Shown: positions 1-8,187 of the stretch, piece by piece
How the letters are laid out: every line of letters begins with the position of its first letter
Position numbering within the stretch: the first letter of the stretch is position 1
Assembly (NCBI RefSeq): GCF_024979295.1
Contig: NZ_JANLCJ010000009.1
Location: 1 to 64,000, forward strand
Source: Herbiconiux daphne
Lineage (GTDB): Bacteria; Actinomycetota; Actinomycetes; Actinomycetales; Microbacteriaceae
DNA: 64,000 bases
Reading direction: 5' to 3'
Made by a program: the position numbers and the translations under genes
Notes under the pieces: generated by a model
Databases searched by the model: none
Told to the model about the DNA's origin: nothing
Seen by the model: only the letters and a program-made list of their open reading frames with translations

Positions 1-25
1 TTGGCCGCCGGGTCGGCGGCGGGGT

Positions 26-1435
26 TCAGGCGTCGGCGGCGGTCGCCGCCTCGCGCTTGGTGACGGGTTTGGCCGCCTTGGCCGCCGTCGCGGCCGCGGT
101 GGCCGGCTTCACGGTGGAGGCGCCGGAGGCCGCGGTCGCGGGCTTGCGGGCCGGGCTGCGGCGGGCGGGCACGGCCTCGGCTGCCGCCACGGCCGCGGGA
201 GCGACCACACGGGGGATCAGCCGCTCGAGCTGGGTGACGTGCGACGGGTTGAGCTCTTCGAGCGAGTTGACGCCGAGCAGCCGCATCGTGCGCGACACCT
301 GGTCGCCGAGGATCTGGATCATGCGGTCGACGCCCTCGCGCCCGCCCGCCATGAGGCCGTAGAGGTAGGCGCGGCCGACGAGTGTGAAGCGTGCCCCGAG
401 CGCGACCGACGCCACGATGTCGGCACCCGACATGATGCCCGTGTCGAGGTGGATCTCCATCTCCGAGCCCAGTTCGCGGGCGACATCCGGAAGCAGGTGG
501 AAGGGGATGGGCGCGCGGTCGAGCTGGCGCCCGCCGTGGTTCGAGAGGGTGATGCCGTCGACGCCGAGGTCGGCGAGCTTGCGGGCGTCGGCGATGTTCT
601 GCACGCCCTTCACCACGACCTTGCCGGGCCACTGCGCCTTGATCCACTCGAGGTCTTCGAACGTGACGGTGGGGTCGAACATCGAGTCGAGCAGCTCGCC
701 CACGGTGCCCGACCAGCGGTCGAGCGAGGCGAAGGCGAGGGGCTCGGTGGTGAGGAAGTTGATCCACCACTCCGGCCGCGGAATCGCGTTGATGACGGTG
801 CCGGCGGTGAGCTGCGGCGGGATCGAGAAGCCGTTGCGCTTGTCGCGCAGGCGGGCACCGGCGACCGGCACGTCGACCGTCACGAGCAGGGTGTCGAAGC
901 CGGCGGCGGCGGCACGCTCGACCAGGGCCATCGACCGGGGCCGGTCTTTCCACATGTAGAGCTGGAACCAGTTGCGGCCGTCGGGGTTCGCCGCCTTGAC
1001 GTCTTCGATGGCCGTGGTGCCCATGGTCGACAGCGAGAACGGGATGCCGGCCGCCCCCGCCGCGCCCGCACCGGCGATCTCGCCCTCGGTCTGCATCATG
1101 CGGGTGAACCCGGTGGGTGCGATGCCGAAGGGCAGCGCGACCGGGGCGCCGAGAACGTCCCAGCCGGTGTTCACGGTCGACACGTCGCGCAGGATCGACG
1201 GGTTGAACTGGATGTCCTCGAACGCCTGGCGGGCCCGGGTCAGGCTGATCTCGGCCTCGGCGGCTCCCTCGGTGTAGTCGAAGGCGGCCTTCGGGGTGCG
1301 GCGCTGGGCGATGTCGCGCAGGTCGTAGATGGTGAGCGCCGAGTCGAGCCGCCGCTTCTTGGCGTTGAGCTCGGGGGCCTTGAACCGCATGAGCGGGGCG
1401 AGGTCTTTGATCTTGGGGATGCGGCGCTGAACCAT
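26..1435 (-). CDS. lldD: L-lactate dehydrogenase (FMN-dependent, LldD2 type)
   Basis: FMN-dependent alpha-hydroxy acid dehydrogenase expected to oxidise L-lactate to pyruvate. The 469-residue protein resembles mycobacterial LldD2 (Rv1872c) from memory along residues 1-405. It has the FMN-barrel SNHGGRQ motif near 298-304 with catalytic His300, Lys276 in VVVKG, and the LldD2-like variant DTGIMSGADI (331-340) where most of the family has GGIRRG. I chose the ATG at 1435 because family homology begins there (MVQRRIPKIKDL); the upstream in-frame extension is Arg/Pro-rich and overlaps the regulator gene. The last 55-60 residues are an unusual Ala/Lys/Pro-rich tail beyond the family core. It lies 109 bp downstream of a GntR regulator in the same direction, so lactate-responsive co-transcription is likely. 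Family assignment is firm; the substrate is inferred from the close LldD2 match. Confidence 0.9.
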   Translation of the reverse strand: MVQRRIPKIKDLAPLMRFKAPELNAKKRRLDSALTIYDLRDIAQRRTPKAAFDYTEGAAEAEISLTRARQAFEDIQFNPSILRDVSTVNTGWDVLGAPVALPFGIAPTGFTRMMQTEGEIAGAGAAGAAGIPFSLSTMGTTAIEDVKAANPDGRNWFQLYMWKDRPRSMALVERAAAAGFDTLLVTVDVPVAGARLRDKRNGFSIPPQLTAGTVINAIPRPEWWINFLTTEPLAFASLDRWSGTVGELLDSMFDPTVTFEDLEWIKAQWPGKVVVKGVQNIADARKLADLGVDGITLSNHGGRQLDRAPIPFHLLPDVARELGSEMEIHLDTGIMSGADIVASVALGARFTLVGRAYLYGLMAGGREGVDRMIQILGDQVSRTMRLLGVNSLEELNPSHVTQLERLIPRVVAPAAVAAAEAVPARRSPARKPATAASGASTVKPATAAATAAKAAKPVTKREAATAADA

Positions 1436-1544
1436 GGTGTTCCTTCGCGTTGGTCGTGATCGGTCGGGGTGCTGGTGGTGGGGTCTGGCGTGGAGGCGGG
1501 GCGGGTGGTCGGGGTGGGGTGGTCGCGGTCGGTGGAGTGTCGGG

Positions 1545-2360
1545 TCAGTCGGGCGGCGCCGCCGACGGCGCGATGGGCGCGAACGCCGCGATCGTCTCGG
1601 CGTGGTAGCGGTCGATGTGCTCGTGGATGCGCGTGCGGGCGAGGTCGGCATCGCGCGCCTCGATCGCCGCCACGATGGCGCGGTGCTCGGCGCGCAGCCG
1701 GTCGGCCATGGCCGCCCACGACGGCAGCGACTCCGCGCCGACGCGCACGTAGTGCTCGACCGAGTCGCGCAGGCCGCCCATCACCGAGGCGATCACCTCA
1801 TTGCCCGAGGCCACCGCTAGAGCGAGATGGAACGCCTGGTCGAGGGTGAGGAACTCGTCGCGGCTGAGGGCGGCGGCATCCGGGGCGCGATCCAGGGCGG
1901 CATCCGAGCCGGCGGCAGGGGGCGCGTCCATGGCGTCGAGCAACTCGATCGCGGCCGAGAGGTCGGGCGAGGCGCTCGTGGCGAGCTCGGCCACCACGGC
2001 CGACTCGAGCACCTGTCGGGTCTTCACGACGTCGGTCACGGCGAAGCCGTGCGCGGCCACCTGCAGTCGCACGAGCACGGCCATTCCGCCCGAGGGCCGG
2101 GCCACGATGATGGCGCCCGACTGCGGCCCCGAGCCCGACTGGGTGCGGATGAGCCCGAGCACCTCGAGCGCCCGCAACGCCTCACGCACCGACGACCGGC
2201 CGACGCCCAGCTCGGCCGCGAGAGCGCGCTCGCCGGGCAGGTGATCGCCGGGGCGCAGCACGCCGCTTACCAGATCGGCCTCGATGCGGCGCAGCACCAC
2301 TTCCCAGGCGCGACCGCTGTCGACGGGCGCGGCGAGGGTGGCGACGGATGCTTCGCTCAC
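1545..2360 (-). CDS. GntR/FadR (FCD)-family regulator, LldR-like
   Basis: Transcriptional regulator of 271 residues. Residues 17-85 form a GntR winged helix (LVSGVLRPGDHLPGERALA, then GVGRSSVREALRALEVLGLI). The rest is an all-helical FCD ligand domain typical of lactate and other acid sensors. The GTG start at 2360 is supported by a strong GAGGAGG ribosome site a few bases upstream (complement of 2367-2373). The gene precedes lldD on the same strand, and its own upstream region carries two perfect TGGTCNGACCA palindromes of the kind bound by LldR and PdhR, so it probably controls itself and lldD in response to lactate. The ligand is inferred from neighbour and operator type, not from binding residues. 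Confidence 0.88.
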   Translation of the reverse strand: MSEASVATLAAPVDSGRAWEVVLRRIEADLVSGVLRPGDHLPGERALAAELGVGRSSVREALRALEVLGLIRTQSGSGPQSGAIIVARPSGGMAVLVRLQVAAHGFAVTDVVKTRQVLESAVVAELATSASPDLSAAIELLDAMDAPPAAGSDAALDRAPDAAALSRDEFLTLDQAFHLALAVASGNEVIASVMGGLRDSVEHYVRVGAESLPSWAAMADRLRAEHRAIVAAIEARDADLARTRIHEHIDRYHAETIAAFAPIAPSAAPPD

Positions 2361-2387
2361 TCGTGTCCTCCTCGACGCCTGCGGCCC

Positions 2388-2470
2388 GACCTCGGCCAGA
2401 CCCTGTGGCCCGACCCTGGGATCAGACCCCGCGGCCCGAACCTGTGGTCAGACCATGTGGTCCGACCACA
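2388..2470. promoter_or_regulatory. LldR-type operators within a 13-bp-phased array
   Basis: Two perfect palindromes, TGGTCAGACCA at 2445-2455 and TGGTCCGACCA at 2458-2468, lie 13 bp apart centre to centre. Upstream-facing degenerate copies continue the pattern: GACC or GAAC begins at 2399, 2412, 2425, 2438, 2451 and 2464, exactly every 13 bp, with a further GACC at 2388. The array lies 28-110 bp upstream of the regulator start, between it and the aminotransferase stop. TGGTNNGACCA is the known operator class of LldR/PdhR FCD regulators. Confidence 0.8.
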
Positions 2471-2498
2471 GTAGCAGATCGGCGGGGAGGCCCGCCGG

Positions 2499-3416
2499 TC
2501 AGCTGCGGCGCCGGCGCAGCGAGTCGTTGAGCGCCGCGGTCAGCTCCGCGTCGATCGGCAGGTCGCGCCCGTCGAGGCGGTGGATGGGCGCGGCGAGCCG
2601 CTGGCTGTTGGTCAGCCACAGCTGCTCGGCGTCGGCGAGCTCGTCGGCCCGCACGTCGCGGTATTCGGTGCTGAACCCCCGCGACTCGAAGAAGGCGAAC
2701 GCGCCGAGCTGAGCGGTGCCGAGCAGCACGCCGTGTTCGGGCGACGGCGTCACGATGTGGTCGCCGTAGCGCAGCACGAGCGTCGAGGTTGGCCCCTCGA
2801 GCGCATAGCCGTCGCTGGTGGTGAACACCACGTCGTCGGCTCCCCGGCGGGCGGCCTCGCGCAGCACCGCGCGGTTCACACCGTAGGACAAGGTCTTCGC
2901 CCCCTGCAGCAGCCACGGCGCGGTCTGTGCCACGTCGAGGGCGTAGCCGCGGGTGAGCGTGACCACGGCGATGCCGGTCGTGCGCTCCTTGGTCCAGTCG
3001 GGGTTGGCGTCGAGGAAGGCGTAGCCGGTGGGGTTCCAGGAGCGGCTCTCGATGCCGCGGGTGTAGACGTATTTGCAGTAGGCGTCGTCGACGTCGCCGA
3101 GGTGCTCGATGCCGAGCTCGACGGCCGCGCGGTAGGCCTCGAGGTCGGGCTCGGGCAGTTCGAGGATGCGCGCCGACCGGGCGAACCGCTGCAGGTGGTC
3201 GTCGACCCCGTGCACGGCCCCGCGCACGATGCCGACCGTCTCGAAGATGCCGTCGCCGCGCGTGATGCCGAGGTTCATGGCGTCGACGACGGGCTCATCG
3301 AACGGATGCACCCGCAGCAGCGGCTCGTCGCCGGGCGGCGACTCGAGGCTTGGCCGCGCGATCGTGATGACCACCGGCGTGACCGGTGCGGGAGAAGTGG
3401 ATGCGGGTGAGCTCAC
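2499..3416 (-). CDS. Class IV PLP aminotransferase (aminodeoxychorismate lyase/D-amino acid aminotransferase-like)
   Basis: Fold-type IV PLP enzyme of 305 residues. Recognisable parts are the early GITRGDGIFET segment, the probable PLP lysine in LLQGAKTLSYGVNRAVLREA, and the downstream GADDVVFTTSDGYALEGPTSTL motif (family form EG..SN.F). The GTG start at 3416 overlaps the stop of the LacI gene (GTGA, 3413-3416), so the two are translationally coupled. Members act on branched-chain amino acids, D-amino acids, or as PabC lyase; I cannot separate these by eye. No pabA/pabB lies nearby. Coupling to a LacI regulator and divergence from a hydantoinase operon make an amino acid transamination role in that pathway at least as likely as folate synthesis. 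Confidence 0.82.
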   Translation of the reverse strand: MSSPASTSPAPVTPVVITIARPSLESPPGDEPLLRVHPFDEPVVDAMNLGITRGDGIFETVGIVRGAVHGVDDHLQRFARSARILELPEPDLEAYRAAVELGIEHLGDVDDAYCKYVYTRGIESRSWNPTGYAFLDANPDWTKERTTGIAVVTLTRGYALDVAQTAPWLLQGAKTLSYGVNRAVLREAARRGADDVVFTTSDGYALEGPTSTLVLRYGDHIVTPSPEHGVLLGTAQLGAFAFFESRGFSTEYRDVRADELADAEQLWLTNSQRLAAPIHRLDGRDLPIDAELTAALNDSLRRRRS

Positions 3417-4486
3417 GAGCGGGCCTTCCGGGGCGATGACACGGCGAATGCGGGGGCGGGGGGAGCGGTGGAGGCGCGCGCCACGAGCTGCGACCCCACC
3501 CGGTAGGTGCGGGTGAGCCGGCGCAGGCGCTCGGGTGTGACGCCCTCGCTCACGATGGCGCGGATCTGGCTGAGCAGCAGGTCGACCGAGAGCTCGGCGA
3601 GCTGGGTCGCCCCGTTGTCGATCACGGTGACCGCCGGATGCCACATCTGCAGCAGTGGCATGTCTTCGAAGCACACCAGCGAGAGCTGGTCGGGAATGCG
3701 CATGCCGTGCTGCATGAGCACGGGCAGGATGCCGAACACCGCTTCGTGGTTCGCGGCGAACAGCGCCGTCATGCCGGTCGACCGGGCGAGCAGCTCGGTG
3801 GCCGCGAGGGCGCCGAAGTCCTGCGTGAACGGGCCGCGCAGCACGAGGCTCTCGTCGTAGGGGATGCCGTGGCGGGCGAGGGCGTCTTCGTAGCCCGAGT
3901 GCCGCGCACGGCCGGAGTCGGCGCTCTCGATGCCGCCGATGTAGCCGATGCGCCGGTGGCCGAGGCTCGCCAGGTGCTCGGTGGCCTCGTAGGCGCCGTC
4001 GCGGTCGGCCGCGAGCACGGTGGGGGCGAGGGAGTCGTGCGACGACCGGATGACGTTCACCACGGCCATGCCCCGGTGCAGGAAGTCGTTCGTGGTGGCG
4101 GCGCTCTGGCCGCTGCCGATGATGATCACCCCGTCGACCCCGTGGTCGGCCAGGGTGAGCAGCAGGCTCTCCTCGGTGCGGGGGTCGGCATCCGTCGTCG
4201 ACAGGATGAGCTGGTAGCCCTCGCTGCGCAGCCTCCGCTGGATGACGTCGGCGATGGTGTGGAACGACTGGTTCACCAGGTTGTTGAGCACGAGACCGAT
4301 GAGGTGGGAGCGCTTCGACCGCAGGGCGCTCGCCGCCCGATTGGGGCGGTAGCCCAGGTCGCTGGCCGCTTGATCGACGACGGCGCGGGTGCCCTCCGAG
4401 ATGAGGGGAGAGCCGCTGAGCGCCCGGGAGGCCGTGCTCAGCGACACGTTCGCACGCTCGGCGACGGTGCGCAGGGTGACCGACAT
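3413..4486 (-). CDS. LacI-family transcriptional regulator
   Basis: Complete 357-residue LacI/GalR regulator. The N-terminal helix-turn-helix and hinge are at residues 3-60 (LRTVAERANVSLSTASRALS, then RPNRAASALRSKRS), followed by a periplasmic-binding-protein-like effector domain. It is divergent from the dapA-hyuAB-dpp operon, and the 259-bp gap carries two LacI-type palindromes, so it most likely represses that operon and itself. The downstream aminotransferase overlaps it by 4 bp. The C-terminal 25 residues are an Ala/Pro-rich extension. The effector is unknown; LacI members usually sense sugars, and control of an amide/amino acid operon would be less usual. Confidence 0.9.
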   Translation of the reverse strand: MSVTLRTVAERANVSLSTASRALSGSPLISEGTRAVVDQAASDLGYRPNRAASALRSKRSHLIGLVLNNLVNQSFHTIADVIQRRLRSEGYQLILSTTDADPRTEESLLLTLADHGVDGVIIIGSGQSAATTNDFLHRGMAVVNVIRSSHDSLAPTVLAADRDGAYEATEHLASLGHRRIGYIGGIESADSGRARHSGYEDALARHGIPYDESLVLRGPFTQDFGALAATELLARSTGMTALFAANHEAVFGILPVLMQHGMRIPDQLSLVCFEDMPLLQMWHPAVTVIDNGATQLAELSVDLLLSQIRAIVSEGVTPERLRRLTRTYRVGSQLVARASTAPPAPAFAVSSPRKARS

Positions 4487-4538
4487 GCGGCTCCTCTCGA
4501 GGGGGGTGTGTCGTCGATCCTACGGCGCGACAAACCCA

Positions 4539-4552
4539 TGCAAACGGTTGCA
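4539..4552. promoter_or_regulatory. LacI-type operator 1
   Basis: Perfect palindrome TGCAAACGGTTGCA has the central CG and inverted TGCAA arms typical of LacI-family operators. It lies 53 bp upstream of the LacI start in the gap shared with the divergent 12-gene operon, so it probably serves autoregulation and control of the divergent promoter. Confidence 0.75.
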
Positions 4553-4702
4553 CGACGGGTTGCACAAAAGCCTCGCCGGCCAACCCCGCATTGACCAGGG
4601 GTTTTGCGGGCGCGGTGAGTTTGCGCCCGGGTTTCGGCCTTGTTTCGCTGCGTAAAAAGACGGTTTCCGGCTCGCGAACGCGGCACGCAATGCGCAAACT
4701 GA

Positions 4703-4716
4703 TGCAACCGGTAGCA
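4703..4716. promoter_or_regulatory. LacI-type operator 2
   Basis: Near-palindrome TGCAACCGGTAGCA matches operator 1 at 12 of 14 positions and lies 30 bp before the start of the dapA-family gene, where a repressor would block the promoter or early elongation. The two sites are about 164 bp apart, which would allow looping; looping is inference. Confidence 0.65.
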
Positions 4717-4745
4717 CCGCGCCGGCAGAAACGACGAGGAACCAC

Positions 4746-5720
4746 ATGAATCGCCACGATGTCGACTGGGCCGGATACTGGCCCGCCGCTTCGACCCCGT
4801 ATGCCGCCGACGGCTCGGTCGACGAGCTCGCGCTCACCGCACTGATGGAGCTCTACGTGAGCCAGGGCGTGCACGGCGTGCTCGTGAACGGCTCCACCGG
4901 CGAGTGGTTCAGTCAGTCGCCCGACGAGCGCCGCCGCGTGGCCGAGGTCACCGTGGCGGCCGTCGCCGGCCGCACCCCGGTCGTGGTGGGCGTCACCGCC
5001 ACCACCGCCGCCGAGGCATCCGATCTCGCCCGTCACGCCGAGCGGGCCGGGGCCGACGGGGTGCTCGCGACCGTTCCTCCTTACGTGCACCCCTCGCCCG
5101 CCGAGTCGCTGGCCTTCTACGCCGAGGTGAGCTCGGCCACCGCGCTGCCGTTCATGGTCTACAACTGGCCGCGCGGCGTGTCGGTCGACCTCGCGCAGAC
5201 CCCCGGCCTCATGCAGGCGCTCGCCGACCTGCCGCAGGTGGCCGCCATCAAGGACTCCACCGGCGATTGGAACGCCATGGTCGCCACCACCCAGGCCGTG
5301 GCCGATCAGGTGCGCGTGTTCGGGTCGTTCAGCCACCGCAAGGGCCTCGCCATCATGGCCGGTCTCGGCGGCGACGGCGCGATCGACGGCGGCGGCGTCG
5401 GCGCGCCCTACGGCGTGCCGTTCTACGAGGCCGCCCAGGCCGGCGACCTCGACCTCGCCCGCTTCTGGGTCGACAAGTACCAGGCCATCAGCGGCCGCCT
5501 GGTCGCCCCCGACTACAGCGGCGTCTTCGCCTCCCCCATCGCCCAGCTCAAGGTGGCCATGCACCTGCTCGACCAGCCGGCCGGCCGCCTGCGGGCGCCC
5601 CTGATCGAGCTCACCGACCCGGCCGCCATCGCCGCGATCGCCGCGATCCTGCGCGAGGCCGAGCTGCCCGTGAGCGCCGACCGCGAGGCATCCGTCATCG
5701 CCGAGCGGGGCTCCTGGTGA
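4746..5720 (+). CDS. DapA/NanA-family lyase or synthase
   Basis: Class I aldolase-fold enzyme of 324 residues from the dihydrodipicolinate synthase family. It has the GSTGE pyruvate-carboxylate-binding motif at about 49-53, Tyr139 in the YNWP segment, and the Schiff-base lysine Lys169 in AAIKDSTG. Members include true DapA, N-acetylneuraminate lyase, 2-keto-3-deoxy sugar aldolases and pyrroline-hydroxy-carboxylate deaminase. First gene of a 12-gene operon, it overlaps the FAD oxidoreductase by GTGA and is preceded by two LacI operators. A catabolic role, not lysine synthesis, is inferred from context; pairing with an amine oxidase-like flavoprotein recalls hydroxyproline-type pathways but does not prove one. 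Confidence 0.85.
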   Translation: MNRHDVDWAGYWPAASTPYAADGSVDELALTALMELYVSQGVHGVLVNGSTGEWFSQSPDERRRVAEVTVAAVAGRTPVVVGVTATTAAEASDLARHAERAGADGVLATVPPYVHPSPAESLAFYAEVSSATALPFMVYNWPRGVSVDLAQTPGLMQALADLPQVAAIKDSTGDWNAMVATTQAVADQVRVFGSFSHRKGLAIMAGLGGDGAIDGGGVGAPYGVPFYEAAQAGDLDLARFWVDKYQAISGRLVAPDYSGVFASPIAQLKVAMHLLDQPAGRLRAPLIELTDPAAIAAIAAILREAELPVSADREASVIAERGSW

Positions 5721-6880
5721 ACGGAACCGCCGATGTCGTCGTGATCGGCGGCGGTGTGCTCGGGGCCGCCACGGCCTTCGAGCTCGCCGGCCGCGGACTC
5801 TCGACGGTGCTGCTCGAGCGCACCCTGCCCGGCCGGCAGGGCTCGGGCACCACGGCGGGCAACCTGCACATCCAGGCCATCCACTCCCGCCGTCCCGGGC
5901 AGGCCGTCGCCGTCGACAACGCGCGGCTCGTTCCGCTGCAGCGTGCCACGAGTGACCGCTGGAACACCGTGGCCGAGCGGCTCGGCCGCGACGTGCAGAT
6001 CGTGCGCTCGGGCGGCTTCACCGTGGCCGAGACCGACGACGACCTGGCCGAGCTCCACCGCAAGGCGGTCTGGGAGCACGAGGCCGGCATCCCCACCGAG
6101 GTGCTCGACGGCGACGCGGCCCGCGCGGCCATGCCCCAGCTCGGCGACTCGGTGCTCGGAGCGACCTGGTGCCCGTGGGACGGCTACGCCAACTCGCTGC
6201 TCGCCACCCCCGGCTTCGTGGCCGGCGCGAAGGCGAAGGGCGCCCGCGTCTACACGAACTCGCCCGTCACCGCGCTCGCGCCGAGCGGCGCCGGCTGGCG
6301 GGTCGAGAGCACCGTCGGCACCTTCTCGGCCGGCGCGGTCGTGAATGCGGCCGGGCCCTGGATCCAGAGCGTCGCCGCCCTCGCCGGAGCTCGGCTGCGG
6401 ATGGCGCCGCTCGCGATCCAGATGCTCGAGACCGTGCGGGCGCCGCGGTTCCTGCCGCACCTCGTGCAGCACATCGGCATCGGCCTGTCGGTCAAGCAGG
6501 TGCTCTCGGGCAGCGTCGTGATCGGCGGCGGCTGGCCGGCGGGCGACCTCCACCTGGGTGGCACGACCCCCGTGCTCGACGCCTCGGTGGCCGGCAACCT
6601 CGCCGACGCCGTGCGGGTGGTTCCGGATGTCGCGACGCTGAAGCTCGCGCGGGCCTGGACCGGCCCGCTCGCCGCCACCCCCGACGAGATGCCCGTCATC
6701 GGCGAGGTTCCGGGGCTGCCCGGCCTCTTCGTCGAAGGCGGCACCTACTCCTTCACCTTCGCCCCGCTGTGGGCCGAGACCATGGCCGATCTGATCCAGG
6801 GAACGACTCCGGCGCACGACGTCGCCGATCTCGGCCCGGCCCGACTGCTCGCTGCGGCGAGCGAGGAAGTGACCGTCTGA
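5717..6880 (+). CDS. FAD-dependent amino acid oxidase/dehydrogenase (DAO family)
   Basis: 387-residue flavoprotein with a Rossmann FAD motif at the extreme N terminus (VVVIGGGVLGAATAFELAGRG) and the C-terminal GLFVEGGTYSFTFAPLWAE segment of the D-amino acid oxidase/sarcosine oxidase superfamily. Expected to oxidise a secondary or primary amine of an amino acid to an imine. The GTG start at 5717 overlaps the upstream stop (GTGA); longer in-frame starts would lie wholly inside the dapA-family gene. The stop overlaps the next ATG by one base (TGATG). Relatives include glycine/sarcosine oxidases and D-hydroxyproline dehydrogenases. The amine substrate cannot be assigned by eye. Confidence 0.85.
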   Translation: MNGTADVVVIGGGVLGAATAFELAGRGLSTVLLERTLPGRQGSGTTAGNLHIQAIHSRRPGQAVAVDNARLVPLQRATSDRWNTVAERLGRDVQIVRSGGFTVAETDDDLAELHRKAVWEHEAGIPTEVLDGDAARAAMPQLGDSVLGATWCPWDGYANSLLATPGFVAGAKAKGARVYTNSPVTALAPSGAGWRVESTVGTFSAGAVVNAAGPWIQSVAALAGARLRMAPLAIQMLETVRAPRFLPHLVQHIGIGLSVKQVLSGSVVIGGGWPAGDLHLGGTTPVLDASVAGNLADAVRVVPDVATLKLARAWTGPLAATPDEMPVIGEVPGLPGLFVEGGTYSFTFAPLWAETMADLIQGTTPAHDVADLGPARLLAAASEEVTV

Positions 6881-8187
6881 TGCGCAACACCAACCTCCCC
6901 GACCCGACGCCCGGCATGGCCGGCAGCGACGCGCCGCTCTGGCTCGTGAACGGGCACGTGGTCGACGTGATCGGCACCACCGTGCGCCGCGACGTCAACG
7001 TCGAGATCGCCGACGGGGTCATCCGCACCATCACCGCCGACGCGGCTCCGGATGGCGCGGCCACCGTCGACCTCGGCGGCCGCTACCTCGCCCCGGGCCT
7101 CATCTCGGTGCACACGCACCTCACGATCGTCTACCCGTTCGACGAGACCGACATCCACGAGACCTCGGCCCAGAGCGTGCTGCGCGGCGCGAGCCGCGCC
7201 CGCGACGCCCTGCACGCCGGGGTCACGACCGTGCGCACGCTCGACGAGCAGAACCAGGCCGACATCGAGATCCGCAAAGGCGTGGCCGCCGGATGGCTCG
7301 AAGCCCCGCGCATCTTCGCCTCGGGCCGCGCCATCGGCATCACGGGCGGCCACGGCAAGGGCATGGCCTGTGTCTACGCCGACGGGCACGACGGATTCCT
7401 CAAGGCCGCGCGCAGCGAGCTCGAGGCCGGCGCCGACCACATCAAGGTGTTCATCACCGGCGGCATCGCCCACGCCGACGAGTCGTTCAACGGCGCCCAG
7501 ATGACCACCGACGAGATGCGCGCCGTGGTGCGGGCCACCAAGGAGCAGGACACCTACGTCGTGGCCCACGCCGGTGGCGGCGAGGCGATCCGCGAGGCCA
7601 TCTCGGTCGGCATCAACGCCTTCGAGCACGGCTACGACCTCGACGACGAGACCGTCGACATGATGGCGGCGCACCGCTCCTACCTCACGCCGACGCTGTC
7701 GGTGACGTCGAGCCCGGTGTGGATGCGCGACCACGGCTTCACCGAGTGGCAGATCGCCCTGGCCCAGAAGGTGCATCCGAAGCACCTGGCGAGCATCCAG
7801 CGCGCCTTCTCGCGGGCCATCACCACGGCCGACCAGCTCGACGACGACGGCATCCGCATCGTCGCCGGCACCGACTACCTGCCGGGCGAGCCCCACGACG
7901 GAACCTCGTGCGCCGTGAAGGAGATGGAGTACCTCGAGCAGGCGGGCCTGCCCGTCGGCGCCGCCCTGCGCGCCGGAACCTGGGAGGCCGCGCGCCTCCT
8001 GCGGGCCGAAGACCGCATCGGCTCGGTCGCCGAAGGCCTCGCGGCCGACCTGATCGTGCTCGACGACGACCCCACCTCGACCGTGTCGGCCCTGCGCACG
8101 ATCGGCACCGTCATTCAGGAAGGGCGCATCGTGCGCACCGACCTCAGCATTCCCGCACCCCGCACCACCACCGGAGGACACCTGTGA
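6880..8187 (+). CDS. Metal-dependent amidohydrolase (imidazolonepropionase/Xaa-Pro dipeptidase-like)
   Basis: 435-residue amidohydrolase-superfamily enzyme with a binuclear metal site: HTH at 78-80, probable carboxylated Lys189 in HIKVFITGG, and histidines in VVAHAGG and AFEHGYD. The metal/base aspartate is in VAGTDYLPG. N-terminal and C-terminal beta-sandwich segments (LVNGHVVDV; AEGLAADLIVLDDDP) are present. Relatives cleave imidazolonepropionate or Xaa-Pro/Xaa-Lys-Arg-type peptides and amides. The ATG at 6880 shares its A with the preceding TGA. Within this operon it plausibly opens or trims an amide- or peptide-linked substrate delivered by the Dpp-like importer. The reaction is inferred from family only. 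Confidence 0.85.
   Translation: MRNTNLPDPTPGMAGSDAPLWLVNGHVVDVIGTTVRRDVNVEIADGVIRTITADAAPDGAATVDLGGRYLAPGLISVHTHLTIVYPFDETDIHETSAQSVLRGASRARDALHAGVTTVRTLDEQNQADIEIRKGVAAGWLEAPRIFASGRAIGITGGHGKGMACVYADGHDGFLKAARSELEAGADHIKVFITGGIAHADESFNGAQMTTDEMRAVVRATKEQDTYVVAHAGGGEAIREAISVGINAFEHGYDLDDETVDMMAAHRSYLTPTLSVTSSPVWMRDHGFTEWQIALAQKVHPKHLASIQRAFSRAITTADQLDDDGIRIVAGTDYLPGEPHDGTSCAVKEMEYLEQAGLPVGAALRAGTWEAARLLRAEDRIGSVAEGLAADLIVLDDDPTSTVSALRTIGTVIQEGRIVRTDLSIPAPRTTTGGHL

Noticed and set aside
1436..1651. N-terminal 72-residue extension of lactate dehydrogenase
   Set aside because: Arg/Pro/Ser-rich, overlaps the regulator gene, and the conserved LldD2 N terminus starts at the ATG at 1435.
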